This document shows, piece after piece, positions 1 to 11,700 of a stretch of DNA of 64,000 nt. The stretch lies in assembly GCA_903813345.2 (NCBI GenBank), contig CAIIXF020000008.1, positions 7,772,366 to 7,836,365 on the forward strand, given 5' to 3'. Each line of letters begins with the position of its first letter. Within the stretch, counting starts at the first letter, position 1. The notes under the pieces were generated by a model. That model ran no database searches. It saw nothing but the letters and a program-made list of their open reading frames with translations, and was not told where the DNA came from. The position numbers and the translations under genes are program-made. This DNA is from Owenia fusiformis (taxonomy: Eukaryota; Annelida; Polychaeta; Sabellida; Oweniidae).

Positions 1-256
1 TCAGACAATATGAAAAAAGCATTAAAAAGGTTTGTTGGAGATGCTTCCTATAAGAGGTACAGTAATTTAATATTTCACTCTTGTTCTATAATAAATCACG
101 GACCTAAAGATTCTTCAAGTCCGTGAATAAATGCACAGTCAATACTATTATAAAGCTTGCAGGAATTATGTATTCAAGATCAATTGAAATGTCACAAGAT
201 GCGATAAACACTTTTGAAATTCAAAATTTAAGATTTAAGATATACATGTACAGTAC
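1..256. other. AT-rich non-coding flank
   Basis: No coding signal or RNA gene is visible. It is the left flank of the foldback element; its last five bases (252-256, AGTAC) form the left target-site duplication. Confidence 0.6.
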
Positions 257-712
257 CACAGGCTGGTATCGAAAAATTTGTCCGCTGTGACGGAGCGTGC
301 TATTTTGCATAGAAACACTAAGAAACGAACGCAATTTATTTTTTTACTCACATGTTTCGCTATGCCATAGAAAATAACTTACTCCATTCAATGGATATAT
401 CATTTGCGGGTAACTCTAACATCTGTTTGAAGTCCAACAACGCTAAGAGTAAAAGCTATTGAAAACGGCGCCGGGGTATTATACTCCAAAATGTACCATT
501 TCTTTTATTTCTTTTTAATGGTACAATATAGTGACACGATAATATTTACATGTGTTTTCAGCATAACTCTGAAGGTATTCATGAGATCTTGAAGTATTGG
601 GTATTTTTCATATTTTGTACAAAAAATAATGTTTAATTTTTTTGTCCGCTGTGACGGAGCAGCTTTAACTGTGAACTACATTAAGAATTTAAGATTCAAA
701 TTACATCTTTTA
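257..712 (+). repeat. Left inverted arm of foldback element
   Basis: It pairs with 1555-2011. It contains two exact copies of the 20-mer TTTGTCCGCTGTGACGGAGC, at 277-296 near the tip and at 641-660 towards the inner end, so the arm has its own sub-structure. Confidence 0.8.
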
Positions 713-1554
713 AAAGTACCCTTAGAGAGAAAGTCTCAAATCACTTTCCTAAATTATGACAAGTAGTCTAGGAGATCTGGGGTAATGTAAGTCTGAGATA
801 TAAAAACGACCGCTCTTTTCAGATTTTCGGAGGATTGTACTAAAATCAACATAAATCAACATGGTGTCAACTCAACATAATATTTCTAATACGTTTTTCG
901 ACAAGACGCCTTGGAATGTCACATGTAGTGTAAATAAGGCTAATATTAATTTATTCGAAATAGCGTACAGGCATTCTGCATTCCGACAGTTGTATATCAT
1001 TTTACCACATAATATTACTGTATATAAGGTGATCCCAATACAGATTTAATTATTTGAAATTCGTGCCTCATTGTTTTGCATAGTCTAAAAATATTTTAAA
1101 AAGTCATGGTAAACGTGCTGCACGGTAAAACCTGTATCAATGAACATCTTTCTCTAGTGAACATCTCTTCTTATCACATATTCCTCTGACTTCTGTATGA
1201 AATTGTCTCTATGGAGTGAACATCTACCAAATGGGAATACATTTTTGGGGCTCCATATGTGTTCACTGTACACATGTTTTACTGAAGTTGCATCAGATAA
1301 CCCTACCTCTTATTCAAATAAAGAACAATCTTAAAATTAAATTTTGCATTTTCGTATATCAAGATACACTCCACTTACCTTTTGGAACGACTATAGAGGG
1401 AAGTTGGATTGCAGTACAAACTAAGAAAAAGCTTAAAGAGTGGTCGTATACTAGTATACATCTTAAAATTTGAATTGTTTACTTTTATTACGTTTCATTT
1501 TTCAGAATACTTTACTAAAGAGCTTTGACACATTCGCTCCTCCACATTGTAGAT

Positions 1555-2011
1555 GTAAAAGATATAATTTGAATCTTAAATTCTTAACGTATTTTAGATT
1601 TGAAAGTGCTCCGTCACAGCGGACAAAGAATTGAAATATTATTTTTTATAAAACAAATCAAAAATACCCAATACATCAATATCTCATTAATACCTTCAGA
1701 GGTATGCTAAAAACATATGTAAATATTATCGTGTCACTATATTGTACCATTTTAAAGAAATAAAACAAATGGTACATTTTGGAGTATGATACTCCGGCGC
1801 CGATTTCAATAGCTTTTACTCTAACCGTTGTTGGACTTCAAACAGAAGTTAATGTTATCCGCAAATGATATATCCATTGCATGGAGTAGGTAATTTTCTT
1901 TGATATAGCGAAACATATGAGTAAAAAAATAAAATGCGTGGATTTCCTTGTGTTTCTATGCAAAATAACACGCTCCGTCACAGCGGACAAATTTTTCGAT
2001 ACCAGCCTGTG
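1555..2011 (-). repeat. Right inverted arm of foldback element
   Basis: Reverse complement of the left arm with scattered substitutions. The complementary 20-mer occurs at 1608-1627 and 1972-1991. The arm divergence suggests the insertion is not very recent. Confidence 0.8.
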
Positions 2012-2650
2012 AGTACTGAGATCGATAAGAAAGTCAGAATAAAAAGTGGTTTTGAATATGAAGTAGGCAGGTTAGCTTACATTATTATGATGAACCCTGA
2101 AGCCTCCTATATTTGTCATAAAACGAATGGACAATACTAGATCTACTACAATTGATATATGATAATGAGAATGTATTTTTCATATGTAAATATCAGCCTT
2201 TGGTAACGTTGAATATTTCTCAGTCTTAACAATGTAGTGCGCATCAATTTCAAAATTTATAAAATGATCGGTCCTCAAAGGGGAATCCCTTGCCTATCAC
2301 ATGACCAATATGACGTCATCCAGGAAATCCTCCATTTTTATTTTGTTAAAAAGTTTATTTCTTCCGTTTGACTAGTTTATGTGATAAGTACAGCTACTGT
2401 GTGCGATAAATAGTTATGATATGAACATAATTATAATGATGCATTAATAGGTACATACATTATGGACATGAGTTTGTTTTTGAGACGTACAAATACAATA
2501 TACAGTTGAGAATTTGAACAAAAATATTTTTTTGTCACTTTTTCATGATCATTTTGAATCGAAAGCGAAAATTTAGGGAGTGGTTCATACCAGAGAGTCT
2601 TTATTGGGCCGATATTGCCCATAGTTATATTGTTGTGTTGAGTTAACCTC
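2012..2650. other. 5' flank of presenilin exon 1a
   Basis: Gene-free stretch between the mobile element and the first presenilin ATG. It probably holds the 5' UTR and promoter. I see no convincing TATA box or other core element. An in-frame TGA at 2639-2641 limits the reading frame of exon 1a to the ATG at 2651. Confidence 0.4.
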
Positions 2651-2779
2651 ATGAACATTGATATATATGATCTAAGTGATAGTGAAGACGAAGCAACTGA
2701 ATCGTCACCCCTGATGAGTGGATCGGCAGTTCCAGATGGGGCGGGGCTTGATGCTGCAAGAAGAAATGAGCACCCTGAG
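2651..2779 (+). CDS. PSEN: Presenilin coding exon 1a (candidate N-terminus)
   Basis: Begins with ATG after an in-frame stop and ends at GAG|GTTAGT in phase 0, which fits the phase-0 start of the 11163 exon. The translated DLSDSEDE...SSPLMSG resembles the acidic-then-SLMS N-terminus of vertebrate presenilin 2. This similarity and the phase match are the only support; there is no transcript evidence. Confidence 0.6.
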
Positions 2780-5700
2780 GTTAGTGTCCTGTTTATCAAT
2801 AAAAAGATTTGATGCTATGACTTCATTATGTTAAATATTTGTTGATATAGACGAGTGTGTCAGTGTGACTTTATGTTTTGTATACTGTGTGCAGTGCTAT
2901 AGACACTTGCTGAAATTACACCTGAAAAAACGCTAAAAGCGCTTTAGTGAAAAGCGCTTTATAAAATCGCCTCATTACACTAACATTTCTAAAGCGCCTT
3001 AGGAATTTTATTTTGAAATTACACATGTCATTTCTAAAACGCTTTTTGTGTATTTTAACGATGTATATGTGGAGAATATCCAGCACATGTACAGTACATC
3101 TACAGTAAAAATATTCTTTTAGCATTTAAGAGAAAACGTAACTGAGACTTTTGCCAGTGATGTGAACTTGCTTTCAATTTTTGCGATATAATTTGATGAC
3201 CTATTGCATTTTTGGGTCCCATCCATCATTTCCTGTATTTTTGCAGAGGCCCAAATGTGTAGCATTCGAAACTCTTCTTATTTCGTTTAGGGCAAGTGAC
3301 AAAAACTCAAGTTAGGGCGTTATACAAAAACCGATCGGTATTACACTACACTCCAAAAGCGCCTAACGATTTAAGGTGTTTATTAGTGACTAGGGTACTG
3401 GGTGTTTTGGAAAAGTGCTTTTGTAAAACGGCAATCGTGATTACACCTATTTTTCAAACCGGGTTAAAACCTTAGGCGCCTTTCTAAAATGCATTGTGTA
3501 ATTCCAGCAACTATAGCTTTCAAAGGCATCTAAATTAGGCTGAGACAATAATAGTTGTCCCAAGCTAATCCAAATAGTGACATAGGTGACATATTGTTCT
3601 AGTCTCCAAGTTTTTGTGAATGGTAGGTGGTGACATTTTACATGTTAATGCTTTGTCTGATTCATGCCTTGGAAAATTCAAAATGGCTGCCTAATAACAT
3701 AGTGGATTCATGAATAATTTGTTCATTGGGATTTCCTACTTGATGGAGTAGCAGTTTTCTAGTTTAATTTTGTTTCTTGAGAACGTGTTGATTAAAAGCA
3801 GAATCAGATCTACAGGGGGTGATAAAATTGCAAGCAACTTGTAGATTTGACTGACTAACATACTGTATTCCTTACAATCTAATATATAATATCTCCAAAA
3901 AGTTCCTGAGATTATCAGTTGGTGAAGTTATTTAAGATTCAAAGTGCCAAAATTGGGGTAGAAAGTTTTTCTCAAATAAAGTATTAACTTGCCCATCAGC
4001 TTAAAAAGGTCAAAAGGACAGTTATTGGAATTTGACATGGAGATTTTGATAAACTTTGTCCTGTAAGGTACTTTCATGATTGCATATTCCCAGTTATAAG
4101 AATTTGACCATATTTGACCCCTCCCTGTCTTGGGGTCTCACACAAACCTTTGAATGGGGCATTACCACGTACCAGATGCCTATTGATAAGAGTCTGTTAG
4201 TGCCATTGCCAAAGTTTATATGTCAAAATAGAAACCATTTACATTTACTTTAGTAGATCTTTTACAAATTAGCTTTTCAAATTGGGTTTCTAAATGCTGT
4301 CATCATAATGTGGTCAATGGATAGAATTTAAATATTCAGACTCAATATTTCTTGGTATGAAAATCTAGAACTGACTAGATTTTGGGATGCAAGGCAATTT
4401 TTAAGGCAGCCATTTTGGATGTTTATTGCAAAATCTTGGCTGTATATGTCCTCATCCTGTCTGCTCATTTGCAGGCAAACGGCTTGATAGTATGAAAATG
4501 TAACACTAATACGTTTTTATTATTACCTAATATTATTAGACTATCCATCCCAAAATCTGATCTGCAAGAATTCCGTGTCATACCAGCCAAACTTTTCAAA
4601 GGCCTGACAAATTTGACATGCTCACTGTGCCTTGTTGAGAACCATTTTAAGTGCCAAAGATCATAAGTCACAGAGGCATGAGTTAGGGTTACCCTTCCCT
4701 GTATATAGGCTTTCTATTCTTTAGAATGTATCAGCTTATGGAATACTGACTTGTGTATATTCATACACATGATTATGTCCATTCAACAATATGGCAAAAT
4801 AGTATTGTTAATTGTAGATACCAAACTTCAGGAAGGGTCCTGGAAATGAAGAGGGGATGGGGGCCCAAAAAATGTTGGGCCTCAAATTTGGAATTTTAGG
4901 CCCAATTTTGGGCCAATAGTAATTAAAAGTAATTTTTAATCGTAGGTGTCACTGAATGTTTTTTAAGAATGATTGTTTTGTTTTGTATCATTATAAAGAT
5001 GGCATTGTATTATATCTCCTTTTTATATCTGATGTATCACTATTAAACTTGCTATTTTTCACCACGCAGTTCATTCAACTGGTGAATATTGTTCAAAATT
5101 GAAGTATGCTTTGCTTGACGGTAGCTACTACCAATAATTTACCTGAAAAGCTTAAACCATGTTTTCCGATAAAGATATATTTTGTATACCCTCTGGAGTG
5201 GTCTTTAACAACCTAGTCACATTCATGATCTGTGATCTCCCAAGCATTAAGGCAAGTGGGCACTGCACCCACTTGAGATTTGGTAGATATGCACCTACCC
5301 GAGAATCCATTTGCACCCACTTGAAAATGAGAAAAATCCTGAAAAATAAACATATTTTGACCAAATATGGTCTTAATCATGTAAATAAGAATTTTGCACC
5401 CATTTGAGATAAAATCCTGGGGAGAACACTGATGAATTACTGAGGTGCGAGTAGGTAGTTACCAGGTTCACCACCAGGTGGCTGATTTTGGGGAAATAAC
5501 ATGGCAGGGTATTACAAAATTCCCTTAAACGTGAATATTTTATCAGTTTTAGTGGTTCACTTTTCATATTACCTACCCTTTGCATTCGTTTGACTTCACT
5601 TCTTAAAAGAGAGCTTCGTCTTCACTCTTTCAAACTAAAATAAACCTGTGAACTCACCGCGCCAATCAGTGTTCGTCGGCCAAAATTGACCAACGTTCTA

Positions 5701-8700
5701 TATATGGTCATTCTTTCTGACATCATCGTTGAGCCCGGAATTGACCAATGACATGCGCATATTTAATTAGAACGCATTTGGCGTATGTTTCTCCAAGCTC
5801 GCTGATTGTTGGAAGAAAGGTCAGCGCGTAGGTCAAAAGTTATTTATAACCCAAACGGCCACCGGTACCCGTCGTGGGGGCGGGGCTACTAAACTGTAAT
5901 ATGGTCTCTACTAGGCAGAGTGTAGTTTAACTAGACTCTGCACGCAGGGTACATATTACCCTTTTGTATCTGATAGTTATACAAATTGAAATATGTCCAG
6001 GAAAAGAAAGGCAAGAAATATTATCTGCCTAACACAAGAAAAGATATTTCACTTCTTGTGATTTTACAATATGGGCTCTATGGGGAATCTCCCCGACCTA
6101 GATGTCACATTTTCAAAGAAAATTAAATTTTCAAAGTTGATAAACTCTTTTCAAAACCACATTTCTAGATGTAATTTTACATGTAGCTTCCAAATATGAC
6201 ATTTTGAATTTTTAATGACGTAAATCAAGATAATATCTACTCGCATCTAGTCTATTTGGTTCACCTTGTGTTCAAATAAACTTAGTTTTAAACTCCTTCA
6301 ATGTTTCCCTTTGATTCTTGGACATGATTCCATCATGAAAGTGGTCATCCTTGAAGGTTTCATACTTTGTTACAATTATCTGTTTAAATTAGAGGATGCA
6401 TATGTTGACGGCTAAAGACTCCATGGGGATTATCCATGAGGATTATGCTTCATATGGCCAAGGATGATCTCAATGATATAATACATTATATTCATCATAA
6501 TGTGCAGATCTATTTATTAATAATCTAAAAATGTCTACCTACTGGTGAAATTACAACCTTCTTTAAATAACATCCAAATATAAGATAAACACAAATAATT
6601 ATAAATTAATCACACTACTTGTAAGTGGCAATGTTCAGAAATACAAATGGAGTTCATTATCTGCATATATTTTCAACCTGGCAGCATTGCACCTTCAAGT
6701 TGCTTCAGCCAAATACCTTTTAAATACCTTAACACCGGATCGTGATAGTTCAAAACTTTGTAGCTATTCTTAGTGCTGCCATTCCTTTTAAGAATCATTA
6801 TGCAGAAATGTATGTAAGTGCCCATCCGTTTCACCTTGCCAATGTGACAATATTCATGAAGATCGTCAACGTAACAAAAGCGAGGGACTAAATATGTGAA
6901 TTGTGTCTTTGTTAATAAACCAAACATAGAATCGCCCGCATATTTTCAAACTAGACTCTCTTCCTTAACTTTGAGCCAAATTATTGTCCACAACTTGACT
7001 TAAAGGTAGTGTAGAATCGAGAAATAAAAATATCTTACCAAAAACGAAACCCGGAAGTTCTTCCATCTTGTTACGCTGACGTATCGTCAGGGTAACTAGG
7101 TGAGTACCAGTGACAATGCTTGCTTGACCAAAAACAAAATTGATATTTCTATTATGTAAAGCATTGGTTGTTGTTCTATCATTAAACCCTTTAGTTAATA
7201 TGAGTGCCTTGAATCATAAATTATAAACGAGCACAGAATTGTAATTAAATGTATTGCTATCAGCTACAAGGGGGAAATTGAAATGAAATGAGAAATTATG
7301 ACGAAGAGTTCAATGCTGGTAGCTATTTGATCAATTTGCCAAATTAAAGCATATGTGTAAAGCATCATCTGCTGGCACCAGTTTCATTATTACAAATGGT
7401 CTGAGACGGTTTTAAATATTGCACAAAGGAAGGAAGCAATAAATAATATTGCTCAAATCGATCTGGACAGTCCCTGTCTTTTCATGCTGAAAGTGGAACA
7501 TATATCACTTCGGGAACTTCTGAGATAATTCTATCGCAGCTTACCATTAGACATCAATCGTGAATGCTTGATTTGTCGAGAATGGAACAATTCTGAATTA
7601 CATATTACAGTAGGCAATCTTAGTTATCTGGCTTAGACCATGCCTATAAGACATCACAGAGCTAAGAATTTGGGATTAACCTTGATAGAATCAGCTTATG
7701 TACAATGGATTGAAGACACATGCAGTGACATTTTTGGGATTAGTGTTCACTGTAAAGAGTTTAATGTCTATAGGTGTTCAATGTAGAGAGTGAGCTTAGG
7801 TATATATTGAGGAGAAACATTTCTGTTCTGAAGTTCAATACAGAAAGGTGTTCTTTAATGCAGGTTTAACTGTAATCAGCAATTTGCAAGGTATGTTCAT
7901 TGTTATAGAGGCAATGGTATCACCTGCAGTATGCCTGCTCTACTATAAAAACACAATCAATGAATGAGATGGAATCACATTTTCTGATTAATTGGGACTG
8001 TAAGGATTTGTCATGAAATCAATGTGCAATTTATTAGAGTGAATTTGGATTGATACAAACATAAAGCAAGGATATACATTGGATATTTAACATTTAAATT
8101 AGGAATTATGGATATTTGAACTCAGAGATGATTGCAACCAAGCATATAAGAATATCGTAGTATCACGGACTGTTATTGTATATTTCAAGGATCCGTTTGT
8201 CATTTCTACTAGTGCTCAATGATTATTGTCTGTTGATGGTACTCCAATGTCTTATTGCATTATAGACACTAAAGAGAGATCACCTCCCAGAATTCTTCAT
8301 CAACGATTACATGGTCTGTTCTCACCAATCAACAGTGACTGATATATCACAAATACCAATAGACTGTAAATTAAATCGACAGCTAAATAATGAAATCAAG
8401 TAGTCCTAGGTCCATGTAAATCTGCTGAGAATTCCCTCTCTTATTTCATGCTTTGTTTCAATGACTCAAGTGAATGAGTCATAGCGAGGGAAATTAACAT
8501 TACTCCACGGACTCTGAAATGTCTTGCAGAATTGATTATTAAGAACACAACGAGGAAATAATAATGATCCTCTGATGTTATAGAACAATACTGTACTGTG
8601 TGTGATATCACACAGGAACTGCACAGATTAACCTACCTGCTTGCAATACACAGGGGAATATATGTCTAACAGCTTCAAGCTTTTTATTGGGACGTTGATA

Positions 8701-11700
8701 AGCAAATTCTGGAATTGACACTTTGCTGTGTTGCATGTAAGGAGATGCATGTCAAGTGATCAGCAATGCGAGGATTGTATTATTAAAAGTCACAGAAAAA
8801 TGGCGAATATTTGAAAGTGTCAAAGTACAAAATACTGTAATAAGGAGTCTATTGTATATGAAGACGACATTGTGTGGGTATATGATTATGATATAACCTG
8901 ACACATACTATTAAAGTTAATGGACCATATTGAAATGACTGACTAAAAATCGTTAATATGTCATCACATTATGCTATATACCTCAAGTGAGAACACTTAT
9001 TTTATGAGAGACACTGCATTCGTGATATAAGCAGAATCAAAATGTCGTCACGCCCTGTGTCAGTGACGTTTGAGAAGGGAGAGGAAGAAGAGTGTGCTAT
9101 TTTGCTGTTAGACACTGACTTTCCTGAGCACACAAAACAGAGCCCCACTGAGAATGGGGCTCCCTCGCACAGTATTAGTAATGGATTCCTAAAGAGATTA
9201 TCAAAACGAATATCAGTGACAGGCAGCCATGATGAGCCATTAGTTGAATTTGAAATGGTAATATTTTGTGAATTTTCCATTACATGCCCTTACTACTGCT
9301 GCTCATATTACCCCATCCATCTGTTATAAAAACAAAGATTTTTATGTCATTTCCGCATCCTACTAAGGATTTTGTTGCAGATCTCATTTTTTCTATCGAT
9401 GACCTTATTGGCTTTTTCAGGAAAATTATAGTCATTTACAATATGAAAAATATACCAGCAAACTCTCCTTTTATATTGATCCTATAGAATTACTAAATTC
9501 TCACTTCTAGAATATATCAAATGATTTTCAGTCATATTGTGTAACATGTGTGTCTATTAGATACAGCAGATGTTCTGATTTATCTATTTTGAAACCCTTG
9601 TACTTTCCCCTCCCATCCTCTCTATCACACTCTGTGATTGGATAAAGGGGGAGGGCGGGTACATGACCTTGATGCATGACTATGAATACAGAAATAATGT
9701 AGAAGTGCCTACTATGACAGATTGACAACCTACAAAAAATCTCACAATTTTTAGCATAAAGTATATTAGCAAACTAGTTTTTGGTATTTTGAGATAATGC
9801 ATCTACCCTTTACACACACCACATTTCCGTCACATTTTGTGCTTTAGGGGATTTTGCTGCAATCCCTCTGCATACCCCATATCCCAAAAAGGAACAAAGA
9901 CAGAAATGAAAAGCACCCCGGGCATACCCAAGCATAGAATATATAGGGGGCACTGAAGTACAATAAAATCACATACATCTTTAAGATGCTTATCTCTGCA
10001 ATTCACTACAAATAACAAATGTATTATTAATACATTTTATCTTGATTAATCTAAACTTAAGTGTTAAGTTTATATAAGGCCCTAAACAAATTTTCCTGCT
10101 TACTCTGGTTTGGGTAAATTGAAAAGAAGTTAAATCCGATTTATTTGCCCTGCTAATATTAATCTCATGGGGAGTATCCAAGCGATTGTTTTATTCACTT
10201 TTAGTCCATACATTTTACTATGTCACAAATATACCAAGATTTAACAAAATAAGTATTGTGTTCACTTGAAGGGGCATTAAATCCCTTGGATTCTAACTGT
10301 ATAAATATTTATTGATAATTGCAAAATATGATACCATATTGTTTTATTGCAAAATATGATACCATATTGTTTTATTGCAAAATATGATACCATATTGTTT
10401 TATTGCAAAATATGATACCATATTGTTTTATTGCAAATAATTAATGTACTCAAAACAAATACCATAGCAGCAGTTAAAATAACAGACATTCATAAATAGG
10501 TTTTATTAATGTCTAAAAAACAAATATTTTAAATGTCATATATGAAATTAGGACACACTGATCAATATTAAGGTACACCTGCATGGTAATAATTTTATTG
10601 TGAACGTGCAGAACTACCTTAAAGGGATATTCCTTGCAAGCCCATTGCTGTCTTGATGGTTGCAACTAATTGTATCCTAGCCTTACTCTGAGAAAATATG
10701 AGAAAAGGTTTTAGTAAGGTCATATTTAATCAATGAAATATGTACTCTTTATTTCAAGGAAGCTAACAATTGTTAAAATTTCACACAGTTAAGACATATT
10801 CCCATGTTTTGCTTAATATGGATTGTATAAAACTTGATTTCGTCAGTGAAATATGATATAAATATTTTCATTCGTTATGCATAATGTTAGGCTAGCACCT
10901 TGAAATGGCCATTGATTTTACCCTCATAAAATAGTTCAGAGTTGGGTTTCTTATATTTTTGACAATATTGTTTAAAATGTTTTTCTTTGTGTGAAAATGA
11001 ATTATAGCCAATTTAGTACATACTTGAGATACTGGCCTAGGTAATTCATTCTTAGAGGCTTACTTTAATTGCTACTTACTATATTCCATCCATCAAAAAA
11101 ACAAGATCTTTTTGTATACTTTAATTCAGCATGTCTTTCATAAAGTTGATTTGTGTTTCTAGACAGACAGATCTACTTCTTCACGTGAACGAGGCACCAG
11201 AACTGAGGCAGATGGCAGCACTCGTACTGAATCAACACGTCGTCCTCGGGCAGGTACAGAGGAGGAAGATGAAGAGGAAACATTGGTATATGGAGCAAAA
11301 CATGTCATCATGCTGTTCATCCCTGTTACATTGTGTATGCTTGTTGTCGTAGCAACCATCAGTTCCATCACTTTTTATACAGAAAGATCAGGATATTTGT
11401 AAGTAGCATCTCAAAATCACATTTATTTATTTTAACTTTAGGCAATTTTTGAAAGAGGTTATTTAATGAAAGGGAAATATAATTCATTTCCAACTATCAA
11501 TAACCTAATTATCCCATGATACTTCTAGTTCCCAAACAATATCGCCAATGTTCTTTTTGGTCGAGCTGATAGTGAGCTTTAATGGTCTTTTCATAAAGGA
11601 ACTATTCTCCAAAAACAAGATCTGATTTTATATCCAATAAGATAAGAAATGGATAGATTTGGCAATGAGATTTTTTAATATCATAAAAAGCTTAGTTAAT

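Larger units (their letters stand above)
257..2011. mobile_element. Foldback-type non-autonomous DNA transposon
   Basis: Two long inverted arms (about 257-712 and 1555-2011, roughly 85-90% identical by eye) flank a spacer of about 840 bp. The outermost bases are CACAGGCTGG on both sides. The exact 5-bp direct repeat AGTAC abuts both ends (252-256 and 2012-2016), as expected for a target-site duplication. Short open frames inside (861-1049, 1216-1473, 1934-2140) have no protein-like composition and no transposase motif, so it is non-autonomous. CAC tips with a 5-bp duplication recall Transib/RAG-like elements, but this is only an inference; the superfamily is not proven. Confidence 0.8.

Noticed and set aside
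861-2140. Open frames inside the foldback element (861-1049, 1216-1473, 1934-2140)
   Set aside because: Short, AT-rich translations with no transposase motif, partly inside the inverted arms.
6673-6927. 84-codon minus-strand frame in presenilin intron 1
   Set aside because: No recognisable domain, splice partner or codon bias; lies in the antisense of an intron.
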